Shown piece after piece: positions 17,368 to 27,325 of a stretch of 64,000 nt of DNA (position 1 is its first letter; every line of letters starts with the position of its first letter). The DNA is from Pseudomonas anuradhapurensis (GTDB taxonomy: Bacteria; Pseudomonadota; Gammaproteobacteria; Pseudomonadales; Pseudomonadaceae): the NCBI RefSeq assembly GCF_014269225.2, contig NZ_CP077097.1, positions 4,475,001 through 4,539,000 of the forward strand, read 5' to 3'. Under the pieces are notes generated by a model. The model made no database searches, had not been told where the DNA came from, and saw only the letters and a program-made list of their open reading frames with translations. Position numbers and translations under genes: made by a program.

Positions 17368-17696
17368 TGTCTGTACCTCGTCAGGTTTATGCCGGGGAAG
17401 CGCCACCATCGGGCGTTTCCGAATGAATTGATCAGAGGGTGAGACTACCCTCGCTGGTTATCCGACACATATTACGGGCTGATCAGGGGGATGCAAAACG
17501 GAGCTTCGCCGGTACCGGCCCTTTCGCAACGGTTCGGCGCGCAACAGCCGGTGCACTTGGTCGCGGGGCCGATGCGCGTCGGCTGTGCGCCTATTCATTG
17601 GTTTTCCACATCAATCGCAAAGAAAAACAAACTTAACAAATGAGCCCAAGCCACCGATGCTTGAAGCACTACGCCCATCGCACGGAGAACAACAAC
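17368..17696. promoter_or_regulatory. Divergent promoter region, fabV / thiolase
   Basis: 329 bases without a gene between two divergent lipid-metabolism genes. They hold a small dyad GGGT-GAGACT-ACCC (17438-17451) and an A-rich stretch (17618-17640) with AAAAACAA, close to the Hfq/Crc AANAANAA motif but far from either start codon. No convincing operator was seen. Confidence 0.3.
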
Positions 17697-18875
17697 ATGA
17701 ACGACGTGGTTATCGTCGCTGCAACCCGTACCGCCATCGGCAGTTTCCAGGGCGCCCTCGCCACAGTGCCTGCGGTAGACCTCGGTGCCGCCGTGATCAA
17801 GCGCCTGCTGGAGCAGACCGGGCTGGAGCCGGCGCAGGTCGATGAAGTGATCCTCGGCCAGGTGCTTACCGCCGGTGCCGGGCAGAACCCCGCACGCCAG
17901 GCTGCGATCAAGGCCGGCCTGCCCTACAGCGTACCGGCGCTGACCCTGAACAAGGTCTGCGGTTCGGGCCTGAAGGCCCTACACCTGGCAGCCCAGGCCA
18001 TCCGTTGCGGTGATGCCGAGGTGGTCATCGCCGGGGGCCAGGAGAACATGAGCCTCGCCCCCTATGTGATGCCCTCGGCCCGTACCGGCCAGCGCATGGG
18101 CCACGGCCAGCTGGTCGACAGCATGATCAGCGACGGCCTGTGGGATGCTTTCAACGACTACCACATGGGTATCACGGCGGAAAACCTGGTGGACAAGTAC
18201 GGCCTCAGCCGTGAACAGCAGGACGCGTTTGCCGCCGAGTCGCAGCGCAAGGCGGTGGCGGCGATCGAGGCGGGCCGCTTCGATGCCGAGATCACTCCGA
18301 TCGTGCTGCCGCAGAAGAAGGGCGAGCCCAAGGTCTTCGCGCGAGACGAACAACCACGCCAGGACACCACCGTCGAATCCCTGGGCAAACTGCGCCCGGC
18401 GTTCAAGAAGGATGGCAGCGTCACCGCCGGCAATGCTTCCAGCCTGAACGATGGCGCCGCCGCCGTGATGTTGATGAGCGCCGCCAAGGCCAAGGCCCTG
18501 GGCTTGCCGGTGCTGGCCAGGATCGCAGCCTATGCCAGCGCTGGCGTAGACCCGGCGATCATGGGTATCGGCCCGGTTTCGGCGACCCAGCGTTGCCTGG
18601 ATAAAGCCGGTTGGCAGCTGGCCGAACTGGACCTGATCGAAGCCAACGAGGCCTTCGCCGCGCAGGCGTTGGCAGTGGGCAAGGCGCTGGAGTGGGATGC
18701 TGCGCGGGTCAACGTGAATGGCGGGGCAATTGCCCTCGGCCATCCGATCGGGGCGTCCGGGTGCCGGGTGCTGGTGACCCTGCTGCACGAAATGATCAAG
18801 CGCGATGCAAAAAAAGGCCTGGCTACCCTGTGCATCGGTGGTGGGCAAGGCGTGGCGTTGGCGATCGAGCGCTGA
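17697..18875 (+). CDS. Acetyl-CoA acetyltransferase (thiolase)
   Basis: A 392-residue type II thiolase interconverting acetyl-CoA and acetoacetyl-CoA. The nucleophilic Cys near residue 88 ([12 protein letters not shown]), the NEAFAAQ motif, GHPIGASG with the catalytic His, and the second Cys in CIGGGQG are all present. The ATG at 17697 follows CACGGAGAACAACAAC, where the family N-terminus begins. A role in acetoacetate use would suit the acetoacetate produced by the hmg pathway, but this is inference from proximity only. Confidence 0.92.
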   Translation: MNDVVIVAATRTAIGSFQGALATVPAVDLGAAVIKRLLEQTGLEPAQVDEVILGQVLTAGAGQNPARQAAIKAGLPYSVPALTLNKVCGSGLKALHLAAQAIRCGDAEVVIAGGQENMSLAPYVMPSARTGQRMGHGQLVDSMISDGLWDAFNDYHMGITAENLVDKYGLSREQQDAFAAESQRKAVAAIEAGRFDAEITPIVLPQKKGEPKVFARDEQPRQDTTVESLGKLRPAFKKDGSVTAGNASSLNDGAAAVMLMSAAKAKALGLPVLARIAAYASAGVDPAIMGIGPVSATQRCLDKAGWQLAELDLIEANEAFAAQALAVGKALEWDAARVNVNGGAIALGHPIGASGCRVLVTLLHEMIKRDAKKGLATLCIGGGQGVALAIER

Positions 18876-18889
18876 TTACGCCGCCGTAT

Positions 18890-19143
18890 CTGCAGCGCCT
18901 GTGAGACCGAGCGCCGCCCGCGCGGCGCATCGCGAGCTGCGCTCGCTCCTACGTCTGTTTCGGGCCAGTAACGCCTATGACAGTCGCGCGCGACCGCCTG
19001 GTTCATATGACGCGATCATTCCGTCATGCGCCAAAACGTTCGCGCGCAAATGCCCCAGAAATAATTGGCCCGAAACAGACGTAGGAGCGAGCGCAGCTCG
19101 CGATGCGCCGCGCGGGCGGCGCTCGGTCTCACAGGCGCTGCAG
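18890..19143. repeat. Perfect 78-bp inverted repeat with 98-base loop
   Basis: The left arm 18890-18967 and right arm 19066-19143 are exact reverse complements over 78 bases, starting with CTGCAGCGCCTGTGAGACCG on the left strand. The loop (18968-19065) has no coding frame of note. It lies between the convergent thiolase and metE genes and is GC-rich. It may be a pair of a repetitive palindromic element class, a MITE, or a bidirectional terminator. Confidence 0.95.
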
Positions 19144-19184
19144 TTATCACGGCAAACACCTCGCTGCCCGCTCAAATCACCTAC

Positions 19185-21476
19185 CTAGGCCAAGGTACGC
19201 AGCTCGCGGGCAGCGGCAACCATATTGATCAACGCTGCCTCGGTCTCCGGCCAGCCACGGGTCTTCAGCCCGCAATCCGGGTTGACCCACAGGCGCTCGG
19301 CGGGAATACGCCGGGCAGCCTTGCGCAACAGCTTGACCATTTCCTCGCGGCTCGGCACCCGCGGCGAGTGAATGTCATACACCCCCGGGCCGATCTCGTT
19401 GGGGTAGGCAAACCGCTCGAATGCCGCCAGCAATTCCATGTCCGAACGCGAAGTCTCGATGGTGATCACGTCGGCATCCATTGCCGCGATCGACTCGATC
19501 ACGTCATTGAACTCGCTATAGCACATGTGAGTGTGAATCTGGGTTTCGTCACGCACGCCCGAAGCACACAGGCGGAACGCCTCGGTAGCCCACTCCAGGT
19601 AATGGGCCCAGGCGCCGTGGCGCAGCGGCAAGCCTTCGCGGAAGGCTGCTTCGTCGATCTGTACGATCCGGATCCCCGCCGCTTCCAGGTCGAGTACTTC
19701 GTCGCGGATCGCCAGTGCCAGCTGACGCGCCTGCACCTCGCGGCTGACATCCTCGCGTGGGAACGACCACATCAGCATGGTCACCGGGCCGGTCAGCATG
19801 CCCTTCATCACCTTACCGGTCAGGCCCTGGGCATACGTGATCCATTCCACGGTCATGGCCTTCGGCCGGCTCAGGTCGCCAACGATCACCGCCGGCTTCA
19901 CGCAGCGCGAGCCATAGCTCTGTACCCAGCCGAAGCGGGTAAAGGCATAGCCATCGAGCTGCTCGGCGAAGTACTCGACCATGTCGTTGCGCTCGGCCTC
20001 GCCGTGTACCAGCACATCCAGGCCCAGGTCTTCCTGGATTTTCACCGCGTGGCGGATCTCGCTGTGCATGGCCTCGACATAATCGGCCTCGCTCAGCTTG
20101 CCTTGCCGGTAGGCCTGGCGTGCCAGGCGAATCGCCGACGTCTGCGGGAACGAACCAATGGTTGTGGTCGGGAACGCGGGCAGGCCGAGCCGCGCACGCT
20201 GCTTGCCGATACGCTGGGCAAACGCCGACTGGCGCTGGCTGTCGGCGGGCTTGATGGCGGCCAGGCGGGCTTGCACGGCGGGTTTGTGAATGCGCGGTGA
20301 AGCCGCGCGGCTGGCCTGTACGGCCTGGCTCTGCGCCAGGGCAGCGGTAACCTCCGCGGCCTGCGGGTCATCGATGGCCTTGGCCAGTAGCGCCACCTCC
20401 TGGCACTTCTGCACGGCAAAGGCCAGCCAGCTTTGCAGCTCGGCATCCAGCTGGTCTTCACGGTCCAGATCCACCGGGCTGTGCAGCAGCGAGCAGGACG
20501 GTGCTACCCACAGCCGGTCGCCGAGGCGTTCATGGGCATGGCGCAGTACCTCCAGCGCCTGCTCCAGGTCGCAGCGCCAGACATTGCGGCCGTTGACCAG
20601 GCCCAGCGACAGCACCTTGTAGGCCGGCAGGCGGTCGAGGATGGTCGGGTACTGCTCGGGTGCCCGCACCAGGTCGATGTGCAGGCCATCGACCGGCAGG
20701 TTGGCAGCCAGGCCAAGGTTGTCCTCCAGGCCGCCGAAGTAGGTGGCGATCAGCTTCTTCAGCGGCGCACGCTGGATGATGTTGTAGACGCGCTCGTAGG
20801 CGTTCTTCCAGTCCTGGGGCAGGTCCAGGGCCAGGATCGGCTCGTCCAGCTGCACCCACTCCACGCCTTGGGCAGCCAGGCGGTTGAGGATCTGGTCATA
20901 CAACGGCAACAGACGGTCGAGCAGCTCCAGCTTGTCGAAATCGCCGCCCTTGGCCTTGCCCAGCCACAAATAGGTCAGCGGGCCGATCACCACTGGCTTG
21001 ACCGTATGGCCCAGGGCCTGGGCTTCGTCCACTTCTTCGAACAGCTGTTCCCAGCTGAGGACGAACTGTTGGTCGGCGGTGAATTCGGGGACCAGATAGT
21101 GGTAGTTGGTGTCGAACCACTTGGTCATTTCCTGGGCGTGGGCGCCGCCACAGCAGCTGTCTCCGACGGCACCACGGGCCATGGCGAACAGGGTTTGCAG
21201 GGTTGGCCTGGCGCCGTCACGGCTGCGAAAGCGCTGCGGGATCACGCCGAAGGTCAGCGAGTGGGTCAGCACCTGGTCGTACCAGGCGAAATCGCCGACC
21301 GGCAGCAGTTCGATTCCGGCGTCTTTCTGCACTTGCCAGTGGCGGGCACGCAGCTCGCGGCCGACGGCGCGCAGGCCGGCTTCGTCGAGTTCACCCTTCC
21401 AGTAGGCTTCCTGGGCCTTTTTCAGCTCGCGGTCGCGGCCGATACGTGGAAAGCCCAGGTTGTGTGCCAGTGCCAT
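19185..21476 (-). CDS. metE: Cobalamin-independent methionine synthase
   Basis: A 763-residue MetE that transfers the methyl group of 5-methyltetrahydropteroyl-triglutamate to homocysteine. The N-terminal barrel starts [19 protein letters not shown]. The C-terminal barrel has the zinc ligands in HMCYSEF and [10 protein letters not shown], and the [13 protein letters not shown] segment. AGGG precedes the ATG at 21476. The length is normal for the family. Downstream lies the 78-bp inverted repeat; upstream are two tandem LysR-type dyads probably bound by MetR. Confidence 0.96.
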   Translation of the reverse strand: MALAHNLGFPRIGRDRELKKAQEAYWKGELDEAGLRAVGRELRARHWQVQKDAGIELLPVGDFAWYDQVLTHSLTFGVIPQRFRSRDGARPTLQTLFAMARGAVGDSCCGGAHAQEMTKWFDTNYHYLVPEFTADQQFVLSWEQLFEEVDEAQALGHTVKPVVIGPLTYLWLGKAKGGDFDKLELLDRLLPLYDQILNRLAAQGVEWVQLDEPILALDLPQDWKNAYERVYNIIQRAPLKKLIATYFGGLEDNLGLAANLPVDGLHIDLVRAPEQYPTILDRLPAYKVLSLGLVNGRNVWRCDLEQALEVLRHAHERLGDRLWVAPSCSLLHSPVDLDREDQLDAELQSWLAFAVQKCQEVALLAKAIDDPQAAEVTAALAQSQAVQASRAASPRIHKPAVQARLAAIKPADSQRQSAFAQRIGKQRARLGLPAFPTTTIGSFPQTSAIRLARQAYRQGKLSEADYVEAMHSEIRHAVKIQEDLGLDVLVHGEAERNDMVEYFAEQLDGYAFTRFGWVQSYGSRCVKPAVIVGDLSRPKAMTVEWITYAQGLTGKVMKGMLTGPVTMLMWSFPREDVSREVQARQLALAIRDEVLDLEAAGIRIVQIDEAAFREGLPLRHGAWAHYLEWATEAFRLCASGVRDETQIHTHMCYSEFNDVIESIAAMDADVITIETSRSDMELLAAFERFAYPNEIGPGVYDIHSPRVPSREEMVKLLRKAARRIPAERLWVNPDCGLKTRGWPETEAALINMVAAARELRTLA

Positions 21477-21531
21477 GTCTTGTCCCTCAGCATGCAGAAA
21501 TGAATGAGGGGATTTTCCGGGTGCTGGCATC

Positions 21532-21586
21532 TTGAGACAAACTCATTAAATTTGAGATGAACTCAAGATTTTCTCATGATCGAGAA
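21532..21586. promoter_or_regulatory. Tandem operator-like dyads upstream of metE
   Basis: TTGAG-ACAAA-CTCA (21532-21545) and TTGAG-ATGAA-CTCAA (21552-21566) are near-identical dyads whose centres are 20 bp apart, two helical turns. A third, TTCTC-ATGATC-GAGAA, follows at 21571-21586. The TGAR-N5-YTCA form resembles the MetR consensus TGAA-N5-TTCA. This is a sequence observation; the MetR assignment is inference. Confidence 0.5.
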
Positions 21587-21601
21587 TTTGTGCTGTCTGT
21601 A

Positions 21602-21696
21602 CTGGCCCCATCGCGGGCATGCCCGCTCCCACATGCGTCCAGGTTCATGCAACACCTGTGGGAGCGGGCGCGCCCGCGAAGAGGCCGGCACAGGCA
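21602..21696. repeat. REP inverted pair
   Basis: CGCGGGCATGCCCGCTCCCAC and GTGGGAGCGGGCGCGCCCGCG, followed by AAGAGGCCGGCACAGG: a standard P. putida REP doublet between metE and the divergent MetF-like gene. Confidence 0.85.
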
Positions 21697-21777
21697 CACA
21701 CATGTCTCATTCAGAGCATGACCCCACCCGCCTTCTGCCGCACAATGCCACCCTGACCACACCAGGTGCCCGGCCCC

Positions 21778-23265
21778 ATGAGCCTGCTGAAAACCGCGCT
21801 GCGCGAAAACACCTTCGTCTGCGTCATGGAATTCGTCCCCAAGCCCTCGGCAGAACGTTTCGCTGCCATGGAGGAAATCCTGGCGCGCGCGCACCTGTGC
21901 GGCTGGCCAATGACCGTGGCCATCGGCGACCGCGTCGGCAGCCCGCTGGACATGTCACCGCTGGATGCTCTCGCCTCGTTCAGCAACCCGGTACCGGCCC
22001 TGCCGCACTTCTCCGGCAAGGACCGCGAACGCCATCACCTGCTCGCCCAACTGCAACGCATGGATGCGGCCGGTCTCGACCAGTTGCTGCTGCTCACCGG
22101 CGACCGCCTGCCCGGCCACCAGCCAGGCCAACGCCCGGTGCGCTACCTGGAGTCGGTCGCCGCCCTGCAGATTGCCCGCCAGGCCTGCCCGCACTGGCTG
22201 CTCGGCGCGGCCCTCAACCCGTTCAAGTACTGCGAGGAAGAAGGCGGCGCCCAGTACTTCAAGGCCGAGAAGAAACTGGCGGCCGGCGCCGACTTTTTCA
22301 CCCTGCAACTGGGCTTCGATGCCGGCAAACACCAGGAAGCCATGCACTGGATGCGCCGCCAGGCCACGCCCAGGCCGATGCTGGCCTGCCTCATGAGCCT
22401 TACCCATGGGCGGGCGGCGATGCTCGACCATGTCGCCGGGGTGACCGTCACGCCGTCCATGCGCGACCTGCTCGAAGCTGAAGCGGCCCAGTCCAAGGCC
22501 TTTGCCCAGGCACGCAGCGTCGACCGCCTGGCCTTGCAGATCATCGGCGTCAAGCTGATAGGCTATGCCGGTGTGCACCTGTCAGGTATTCACGAACTCA
22601 AGCAGCTGTTCGCGCTGGAAGCACGCATCGAGCACTGGCAAGCGCAGATCCAAACGCTGGAACAATGGGCACCTGCCTGGCAAGCCAGTTGGCAGATGCC
22701 TGGCCTGCCGGCGGTCAGTTTCCACCCGCCACAGGCGAGCTGGCGCCAGGGCGAGTCACGGGTCGATGCGTCGTTCAAAGAAAAAGCGCGCTATCACTTG
22801 ATGCATGGCATGCATGCGCTGCTGTTCAGCCGCCGCAATAGCCTGAGCAAGGCATTTGGCTGGGCCGTGCGCCAGCAGTTGTGGAAGACGCGCCTTGGCG
22901 CGCAGGTGCTGCACAAGGTGGAACGTGCGGTGAAGCGACCGCTGGTAGGCTGCGACACCTGCGGCCGTTGCCGCCTGGAAGACACCCTGTACATCTGCCC
23001 GGAAACCTGCCCCAAGGGTCTGGCCAACGGCCCTTGCGGCGGAACCGCGCTGAACCGCTGCGAGTTCGGCGATCGCGAGTGCATTCACAGCGTCAAGTAC
23101 CGCACGGCCAAGGCGGTACGGCAGACGACGGTGCTGAGCGAGCGTCTGATCCCGTGCATCGAGGTCGAGACACGCCACCGCAGCTCATGGCCGCAATGGT
23201 TTCAGGCGCAGACACCGCGCCAGCTCAGTCCGCAGCCAGCGCCTCGAACCCAGCCCGAATCGTAG
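21778..23265 (+). CDS. Methylenetetrahydrofolate reductase-like protein with MetV-like C-terminus
   Basis: A 495-residue protein. The first 300 residues form a MetF-like TIM barrel (FVCVMEFVPKPSAERFAAMEE, LLLLTGDRLP, GAALNPFK, KKLAAGADFFTLQLGFD). The C-terminal 100 residues (MTHFR C-terminal domain) hold a Cys cluster, CDTCGRC ... CPETCPKG ... GPCGGT ... CEFGDREC, like the zinc or Fe-S MetV subunit of acetogen reductases. It probably makes 5-methyl-THF for the neighbouring MetE. The ATG at 21778 is preferred to a GTG 12 bases earlier. Its last 41 bases overlap the convergent yjiA gene. Confidence 0.8.
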   Translation: MSLLKTALRENTFVCVMEFVPKPSAERFAAMEEILARAHLCGWPMTVAIGDRVGSPLDMSPLDALASFSNPVPALPHFSGKDRERHHLLAQLQRMDAAGLDQLLLLTGDRLPGHQPGQRPVRYLESVAALQIARQACPHWLLGAALNPFKYCEEEGGAQYFKAEKKLAAGADFFTLQLGFDAGKHQEAMHWMRRQATPRPMLACLMSLTHGRAAMLDHVAGVTVTPSMRDLLEAEAAQSKAFAQARSVDRLALQIIGVKLIGYAGVHLSGIHELKQLFALEARIEHWQAQIQTLEQWAPAWQASWQMPGLPAVSFHPPQASWRQGESRVDASFKEKARYHLMHGMHALLFSRRNSLSKAFGWAVRQQLWKTRLGAQVLHKVERAVKRPLVGCDTCGRCRLEDTLYICPETCPKGLANGPCGGTALNRCEFGDRECIHSVKYRTAKAVRQTTVLSERLIPCIEVETRHRSSWPQWFQAQTPRQLSPQPAPRTQPES

Positions 23266-24202
23266 CTTCGGGCAGTTCGTCGGCGATGAACACCATCACG
23301 CTTTCGCGGGTTTCACCCTCGGCCCATTCGACATCCCAATCGAAGCCGTAGAGCTTGAGCACGCCCTGGAACACCAGCTTGCGCGCCTCACCGGCAATGT
23401 TCAGCACCCCCTTGTAGCGCAACAGTTGCGTGCCGTGGGTTTCCAGCAAAGCGTTCATGAAGTCGCTGAGGCGGTCGATGTCCAAAGCGGTTTGCGTGCG
23501 CAGCACCAAGGTGGAGATGCGGTCCGGGGTAGCGGGCTTGAGCAGCGGGCGTAGCGCTGGCTTCAGGTTCGCGCCCAGATCGGGGTTGAGGTTGAAGCCA
23601 CGCACATCCAGCAGTTCCGCCAGGTCGATGCGGCCATGCTCGACCACGCGGATCTCGGCCCGGCCATTGATACGTGCCAGGCGTTCGCCCAGCGCCTCGA
23701 CCACAGCCGGCTCGACCAGGTCGGTCTTGCTCAGCAGCAGGCGATCGGCAAAGCCGACCTGGGCCTGGGCGATGGCCTGGGTCAGGTGCAGCTCGGCATG
23801 CGCGGCATCGACCAGGGTGATGATGCCGTCGAGGATATAGCGCTCACGCAGCTCTTCATCGATGAAGAAGGTTTGCGCCACCGGCGCCGGGTCGGCCAGG
23901 CCGGTGCATTCGATCACCAGGCGGTCGAAGGCGATCTCGCCTGCATCCAGGCGTTCCAGCAGCAGGTACAGGGCACGGGTCAGGTCGCCATGGATGCTGC
24001 AGCACACGCAGCCGTTGGCCAGCGTCATCACCTGCACCGGCTCGTCGCCGAGCAGCTGGCTGTCGATGCCAGCCTCGCTGAATTCGTTCTCGATCACGGC
24101 GATCTTCAGGCCATGCTCGGCCTTGAGCATGTACTTGAGCAGGGTGGTCTTGCCAGCGCCGAGGAAGCCGGTGAGTACGGTTACGGGAATAGGCGTCTGC
24201 AC
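23225..24202 (-). CDS. yjiA: YjiA/CobW-type G3E GTPase
   Basis: A 325-residue COG0523 GTPase with Walker A GFLGAGKTTLLK near residue 10, metal motif GCVCCS (CxCC), the ECTGLADP segment and guanine-specificity SKTD. A CobW C-terminal domain follows. This family inserts or traffics zinc or other metals. An ATG at 24211 sits directly on the AGGAG, leaving no spacer; the GTG at 24202 has a 9-nt spacer and gives the normal N-terminus QTPIPVTVLTGF. With the YjiX-like and CstA/BtsT-like genes it forms the same trio as in E. coli. Confidence 0.88.
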   Translation of the reverse strand: MQTPIPVTVLTGFLGAGKTTLLKYMLKAEHGLKIAVIENEFSEAGIDSQLLGDEPVQVMTLANGCVCCSIHGDLTRALYLLLERLDAGEIAFDRLVIECTGLADPAPVAQTFFIDEELRERYILDGIITLVDAAHAELHLTQAIAQAQVGFADRLLLSKTDLVEPAVVEALGERLARINGRAEIRVVEHGRIDLAELLDVRGFNLNPDLGANLKPALRPLLKPATPDRISTLVLRTQTALDIDRLSDFMNALLETHGTQLLRYKGVLNIAGEARKLVFQGVLKLYGFDWDVEWAEGETRESVMVFIADELPEATIRAGFEALAAD

Positions 24203-24246
24203 GCAGAACATCTCCTGTGCAGTGGAATGGACGGGGGGAGCGCGAG

Positions 24247-24320
24247 CCCTGCAGGAGCGGTCTTGTGTCGCGATCGGGCCGCAACGCGGCCCGATCGCGG
24301 CACTAGGCCGCTCCTACGCA
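24247..24320. repeat. Compact repeat B hairpin
   Basis: Arms CTGCAGGAGCGG and CCGCTCCTACGCAG enclose a perfect inner stem CGATCGGGCCGC / GCGGCCCGATCG with a 3-base loop. It lies between yjiX and yjiA and could attenuate transcription from cstA-yjiX into yjiA. Confidence 0.7.
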
Positions 24321-24339
24321 GTACTGCGCTAGCCTGGAC

Positions 24340-24537
24340 TTAGCAGCACTTGGGCCCGGACTTGCCACCATAACGCGCTTCCTGGCGTTCACGGAAGAAC
24401 GCCTCGTAGCTCATCACCGGCTGGTCCGGGTGCGTCTTCTGCATGTGCTCGACATAGTTGTCATAGTCGGGCATGCCGACCATCAGGCGGGCTGCCTGCC
24501 CCAGGTATTTACCCAGTCGACCCAGGTCGTTGAACAT
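24340..24537 (-). CDS. YbdD/YjiX family small protein
   Basis: A 65-residue protein of the YbdD/YjiX (DUF466) family: [55 protein letters not shown] and a terminal CC. These small proteins are always encoded just after CstA/BtsT-type transporters and are thought to assist their activity. It starts 13 bp after the transporter gene ends. The ATG at 24537 gives the standard length. Confidence 0.9.
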   Translation of the reverse strand: MFNDLGRLGKYLGQAARLMVGMPDYDNYVEHMQKTHPDQPVMSYEAFFRERQEARYGGKSGPKCC

Positions 24538-24550
24538 CGCAGCAGTCCTC

Positions 24551-26617
24551 TCAAGCGTCAGGCAGGGCCTGGAACGGGGTTTCCTTGTCGGTACGCTCCT
24601 TGCGGCCGAGGGCGGCGAAACCGACCTTGACGGCAAAGAACAGCACACTGAACACCACCGCCAGGAACAGCACGGTCAGGCCGGCGTTGGTGTAGGCGTT
24701 GAAGATCACGTGCTGCATCTGCCCGATATCCTTGGCCGGGGCCAATACCTGGCCGGCTTCCAGCGCGGTGCTGTACTTCTTGGCCAGGGCCAGGAAGCCC
24801 ACCGCCGGGTTCGGGTCGAACAGCTTGATCAGGCCTGCGGTGGTGGTGCAGATCAGCAGCCACACGGCCGGCAGCAGCGTGACCCAGACATAGCGCTGGC
24901 GCTTCATCTTGATCAGCACCACGGTGCCGAGCATCAGGGCGATACCGGCCAGCATCTGGTTGGAGATACCAAACAGCGGCCACAGCGTGTTGATGCCACC
25001 CAGCGGGTCGATCACCCCCTGGTACAGCAGGTAGCCCCACAGCGCCACGCAGCCGGCGGTGCCGATCAGGTTGGCAGTCCACGACTCGGTGCGCTTGAGC
25101 GCCGGCACGAAGCTACCCAGCAGGTCCTGCAGCATGAAGCGCCCGGCACGGGTACCGGCGTCGACCGCGGTAAGGATGAACAGCGCCTCGAACAGGATCG
25201 CGAAGTGGTACCAGAAGGCCATGGTGTTCTCACCCGGCAGCACCTGGTGAAGGATCTGCGCGATCCCCACCGCCAGGGTCGGTGCACCACCGGCACGCGC
25301 CAGGACGGTATGCTCGCCGATGTCGCGGGCCGTGGCCTCGAGCTGTTCCGGGGTAATCAGGAAGCCCCAGCTGCTGACCGTTTGCGCCACCGATGCCACG
25401 TCGGCACCGACCACGGCGGCCGGGCTGTTCATGGCGAAGTACACGCCAGGCTCGATCACCGAGGCGGCGACCATGGCCATGATAGCGACGAACGATTCCA
25501 TCAGCATGCCGCCGTAGCCGATGTAGCGGGCGTTGGTTTCGTTGTCGAGCAGCTTGGGCGTGGTCCCCGAAGAGATCAGCGCGTGGAAGCCGGACACCGC
25601 ACCACAGGCAATGGTGATGAACAGGAACGGGAACAGGGTGCCCTTCCACACCGGCCCGGTACCGTCGGTGAACTGGGTCAGCGCCGGCATTTTCAGCTCG
25701 GGCGCGATGATCAGGATACCGATGGCCAGGCCGACGATGGTGCCGATCTTGAGGAAGGTCGACAGGTAGTCACGCGGCGCCAGCACCAGCCATACCGGCA
25801 GCACGGCGGCGACGAAGCCGTAGCCCACCAGCATCCAGGTGATCTGCACGCCAGTGAAGGTGAACGCCGGGCCCCACACCGGATCTGCGGCAATCTGGCC
25901 CCCAAGCCAGATCGAGGCCAGCAGCAGGACCACGCCGACCACCGAGATCTCGCCGATGCGGCCCGGGCGGATGTAGCGCATGTAGACGCCCATGAACATC
26001 GCGATCGGGATGGTCGCCATCACCGTGAACATGCCCCACGGGCTTTCGGCCAGGGCCTTGACCACGATCAGCGCCAGCACCGCGAGGATGATGATCATGA
26101 TCAGGAAACAGCCGAACAGGGCGATGGTGCCGGGGATGCGGCCCATCTCCTCGCGCACCATGTCGCCCAGCGAGCGGCCGTTGCGGCGGGTGGACAGGAA
26201 CAGGACCATGAAGTCCTGCACCGCACCGGCCAGCACCACGCCGGCGATCAGCCACAGCGTGCCGGGCAGGTAGCCCATCTGCGCGGCGAGTACCGGGCCA
26301 ACCAATGGGCCTGCACCGGCGATGGCGGCGAAGTGGTGACCGAAAAGAATGTGTTTGTTGGTCGGAACGTAGTCCAGGCCGTCGTTGTTGAGCACCGCCG
26401 GGGTGGCACGGCGCGGGTCGAGTTGCATCACCTTGGTGGCGATGAACAGGCTGTAGTAACGATAGGCGACCAGGTAGATGGCCACTGCCGCGACCACGAT
26501 CCACAAGGCATTGATCGCCTCGCCGCGACGCAGGGCGACCACACCCAGCGCGCAGGCTCCTATGACTGCCAGCGCCAGCCACGGAATGTGGCGTAGCAGG
26601 CTATTATTGTTGTTCAT
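24551..26617 (-). CDS. cstA: CstA/BtsT-family pyruvate (peptide) transporter
   Basis: A 688-residue polytopic membrane protein with about 17 hydrophobic helices. Hallmarks are [30 protein letters not shown], the [11 protein letters not shown] segment and the C-terminal CstA domain. E. coli relatives import pyruvate (BtsT, CstA); CstA was first described as a carbon-starvation peptide transporter. The ATG at 26617 follows a poor Shine-Dalgarno but is at the family start. Codons 2-5 form an Hfq/Crc-type A-rich motif, implying catabolite repression. Confidence 0.92.
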   Translation of the reverse strand: MNNNNSLLRHIPWLALAVIGACALGVVALRRGEAINALWIVVAAVAIYLVAYRYYSLFIATKVMQLDPRRATPAVLNNDGLDYVPTNKHILFGHHFAAIAGAGPLVGPVLAAQMGYLPGTLWLIAGVVLAGAVQDFMVLFLSTRRNGRSLGDMVREEMGRIPGTIALFGCFLIMIIILAVLALIVVKALAESPWGMFTVMATIPIAMFMGVYMRYIRPGRIGEISVVGVVLLLASIWLGGQIAADPVWGPAFTFTGVQITWMLVGYGFVAAVLPVWLVLAPRDYLSTFLKIGTIVGLAIGILIIAPELKMPALTQFTDGTGPVWKGTLFPFLFITIACGAVSGFHALISSGTTPKLLDNETNARYIGYGGMLMESFVAIMAMVAASVIEPGVYFAMNSPAAVVGADVASVAQTVSSWGFLITPEQLEATARDIGEHTVLARAGGAPTLAVGIAQILHQVLPGENTMAFWYHFAILFEALFILTAVDAGTRAGRFMLQDLLGSFVPALKRTESWTANLIGTAGCVALWGYLLYQGVIDPLGGINTLWPLFGISNQMLAGIALMLGTVVLIKMKRQRYVWVTLLPAVWLLICTTTAGLIKLFDPNPAVGFLALAKKYSTALEAGQVLAPAKDIGQMQHVIFNAYTNAGLTVLFLAVVFSVLFFAVKVGFAALGRKERTDKETPFQALPDA
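26603..26617 (-). promoter_or_regulatory. Hfq/Crc CA motif at cstA start
   Basis: The mRNA reads AUG AAC AAC AAU AAU: AACAACAA fits AANAANAA exactly and abuts the start codon. In P. putida such motifs allow Hfq-Crc to block translation on preferred carbon sources. Binding is inferred. Confidence 0.5.
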
Positions 26618-26782
26618 GGTTTGCTTCCAGCTGGTGGATTGGAAAAGACCGCCCATCGAGTCTAGGGCGTGTCATCGCGCATTGCCACACTTGCTTTGGC
26701 CTAGAGCCTCTGCGGCCAGATTGCGGTACCTGATGCACAGATCAAACTCACTATAGTCAGGATGTCATCCGAGGGCCTTCCC

Positions 26783-27145
26783 ATGAGCGATCACGACGAG
26801 CGTCGGCGCTTCCGCCGCATCGACTTCGATGCCCCCACCGAACTGCGCCAGGGCGACCGCCGCTGGCCGGTAAAACTGCTGGATGTGTCGCTGAAGGGCC
26901 TGCTGGTCAAGCGCCCCGAGCCGTGGGATGCCGACCTTACCCAGGACTTCGATGCGGTCATCCACCTGGACCGCGATGTGCGCGTGCAGATGCAGGTGGA
27001 ACTGCGCCATGAGGAGCCCACCCGCCTGGGCTTCATCTGCCTGTACATCGATGTCGAGTCGATGTCCCACTTGCACCGTCTTGTGGAACTGAACCTCGCC
27101 GACAGCACCGAAATGATGCGCGAACTGCGTGAACTGATCGAATAA
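26783..27145 (+). CDS. PilZ-domain protein
   Basis: A 120-residue single PilZ domain. The c-di-GMP-binding arm ERRRFRRI at residues 5-12 (RxxxR) is followed by DVSLKG (DxSxxG). It should therefore bind c-di-GMP and regulate motility, adhesion or another envelope function by protein contact. GAGGG precedes the ATG at 26783; an upstream ATG adds 7 residues without a better signal. Divergent from cstA. Confidence 0.88.
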   Translation: MSDHDERRRFRRIDFDAPTELRQGDRRWPVKLLDVSLKGLLVKRPEPWDADLTQDFDAVIHLDRDVRVQMQVELRHEEPTRLGFICLYIDVESMSHLHRLVELNLADSTEMMRELRELIE

Positions 27146-27152
27146 TGGGATC

Positions 27153-27168
27153 TCTTAGCTAGCTAAGA
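27153..27168. promoter_or_regulatory. 16-bp palindrome after PilZ gene
   Basis: Perfect palindrome TCTTAGCT-AGCTAAGA, 8 bases after the PilZ gene stop. It could be part of a weak hairpin or an operator; there is no T-run. Confidence 0.3.
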
Positions 27169-27325
27169 AAATCCGCATCTTGTGTTTCCTGTCTACCCAG
27201 ACAGCTTTAAGCCTGGGTCGCGACGTATTGTACACACCTCTCTAATCCAGCCTTTTCCAACATGGTACGCCTCCTGCATTGGGTTCTGGTGCCCAGCGCC
27301 AGCGCCCATGTGCGCGCTCGGATCA

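Noticed and set aside
24473..26596. 707-codon plus-strand open frame
   Set aside because: Antisense to cstA, rich in His, Gln and Asp, no domain; shadow of a highly biased codon pattern.
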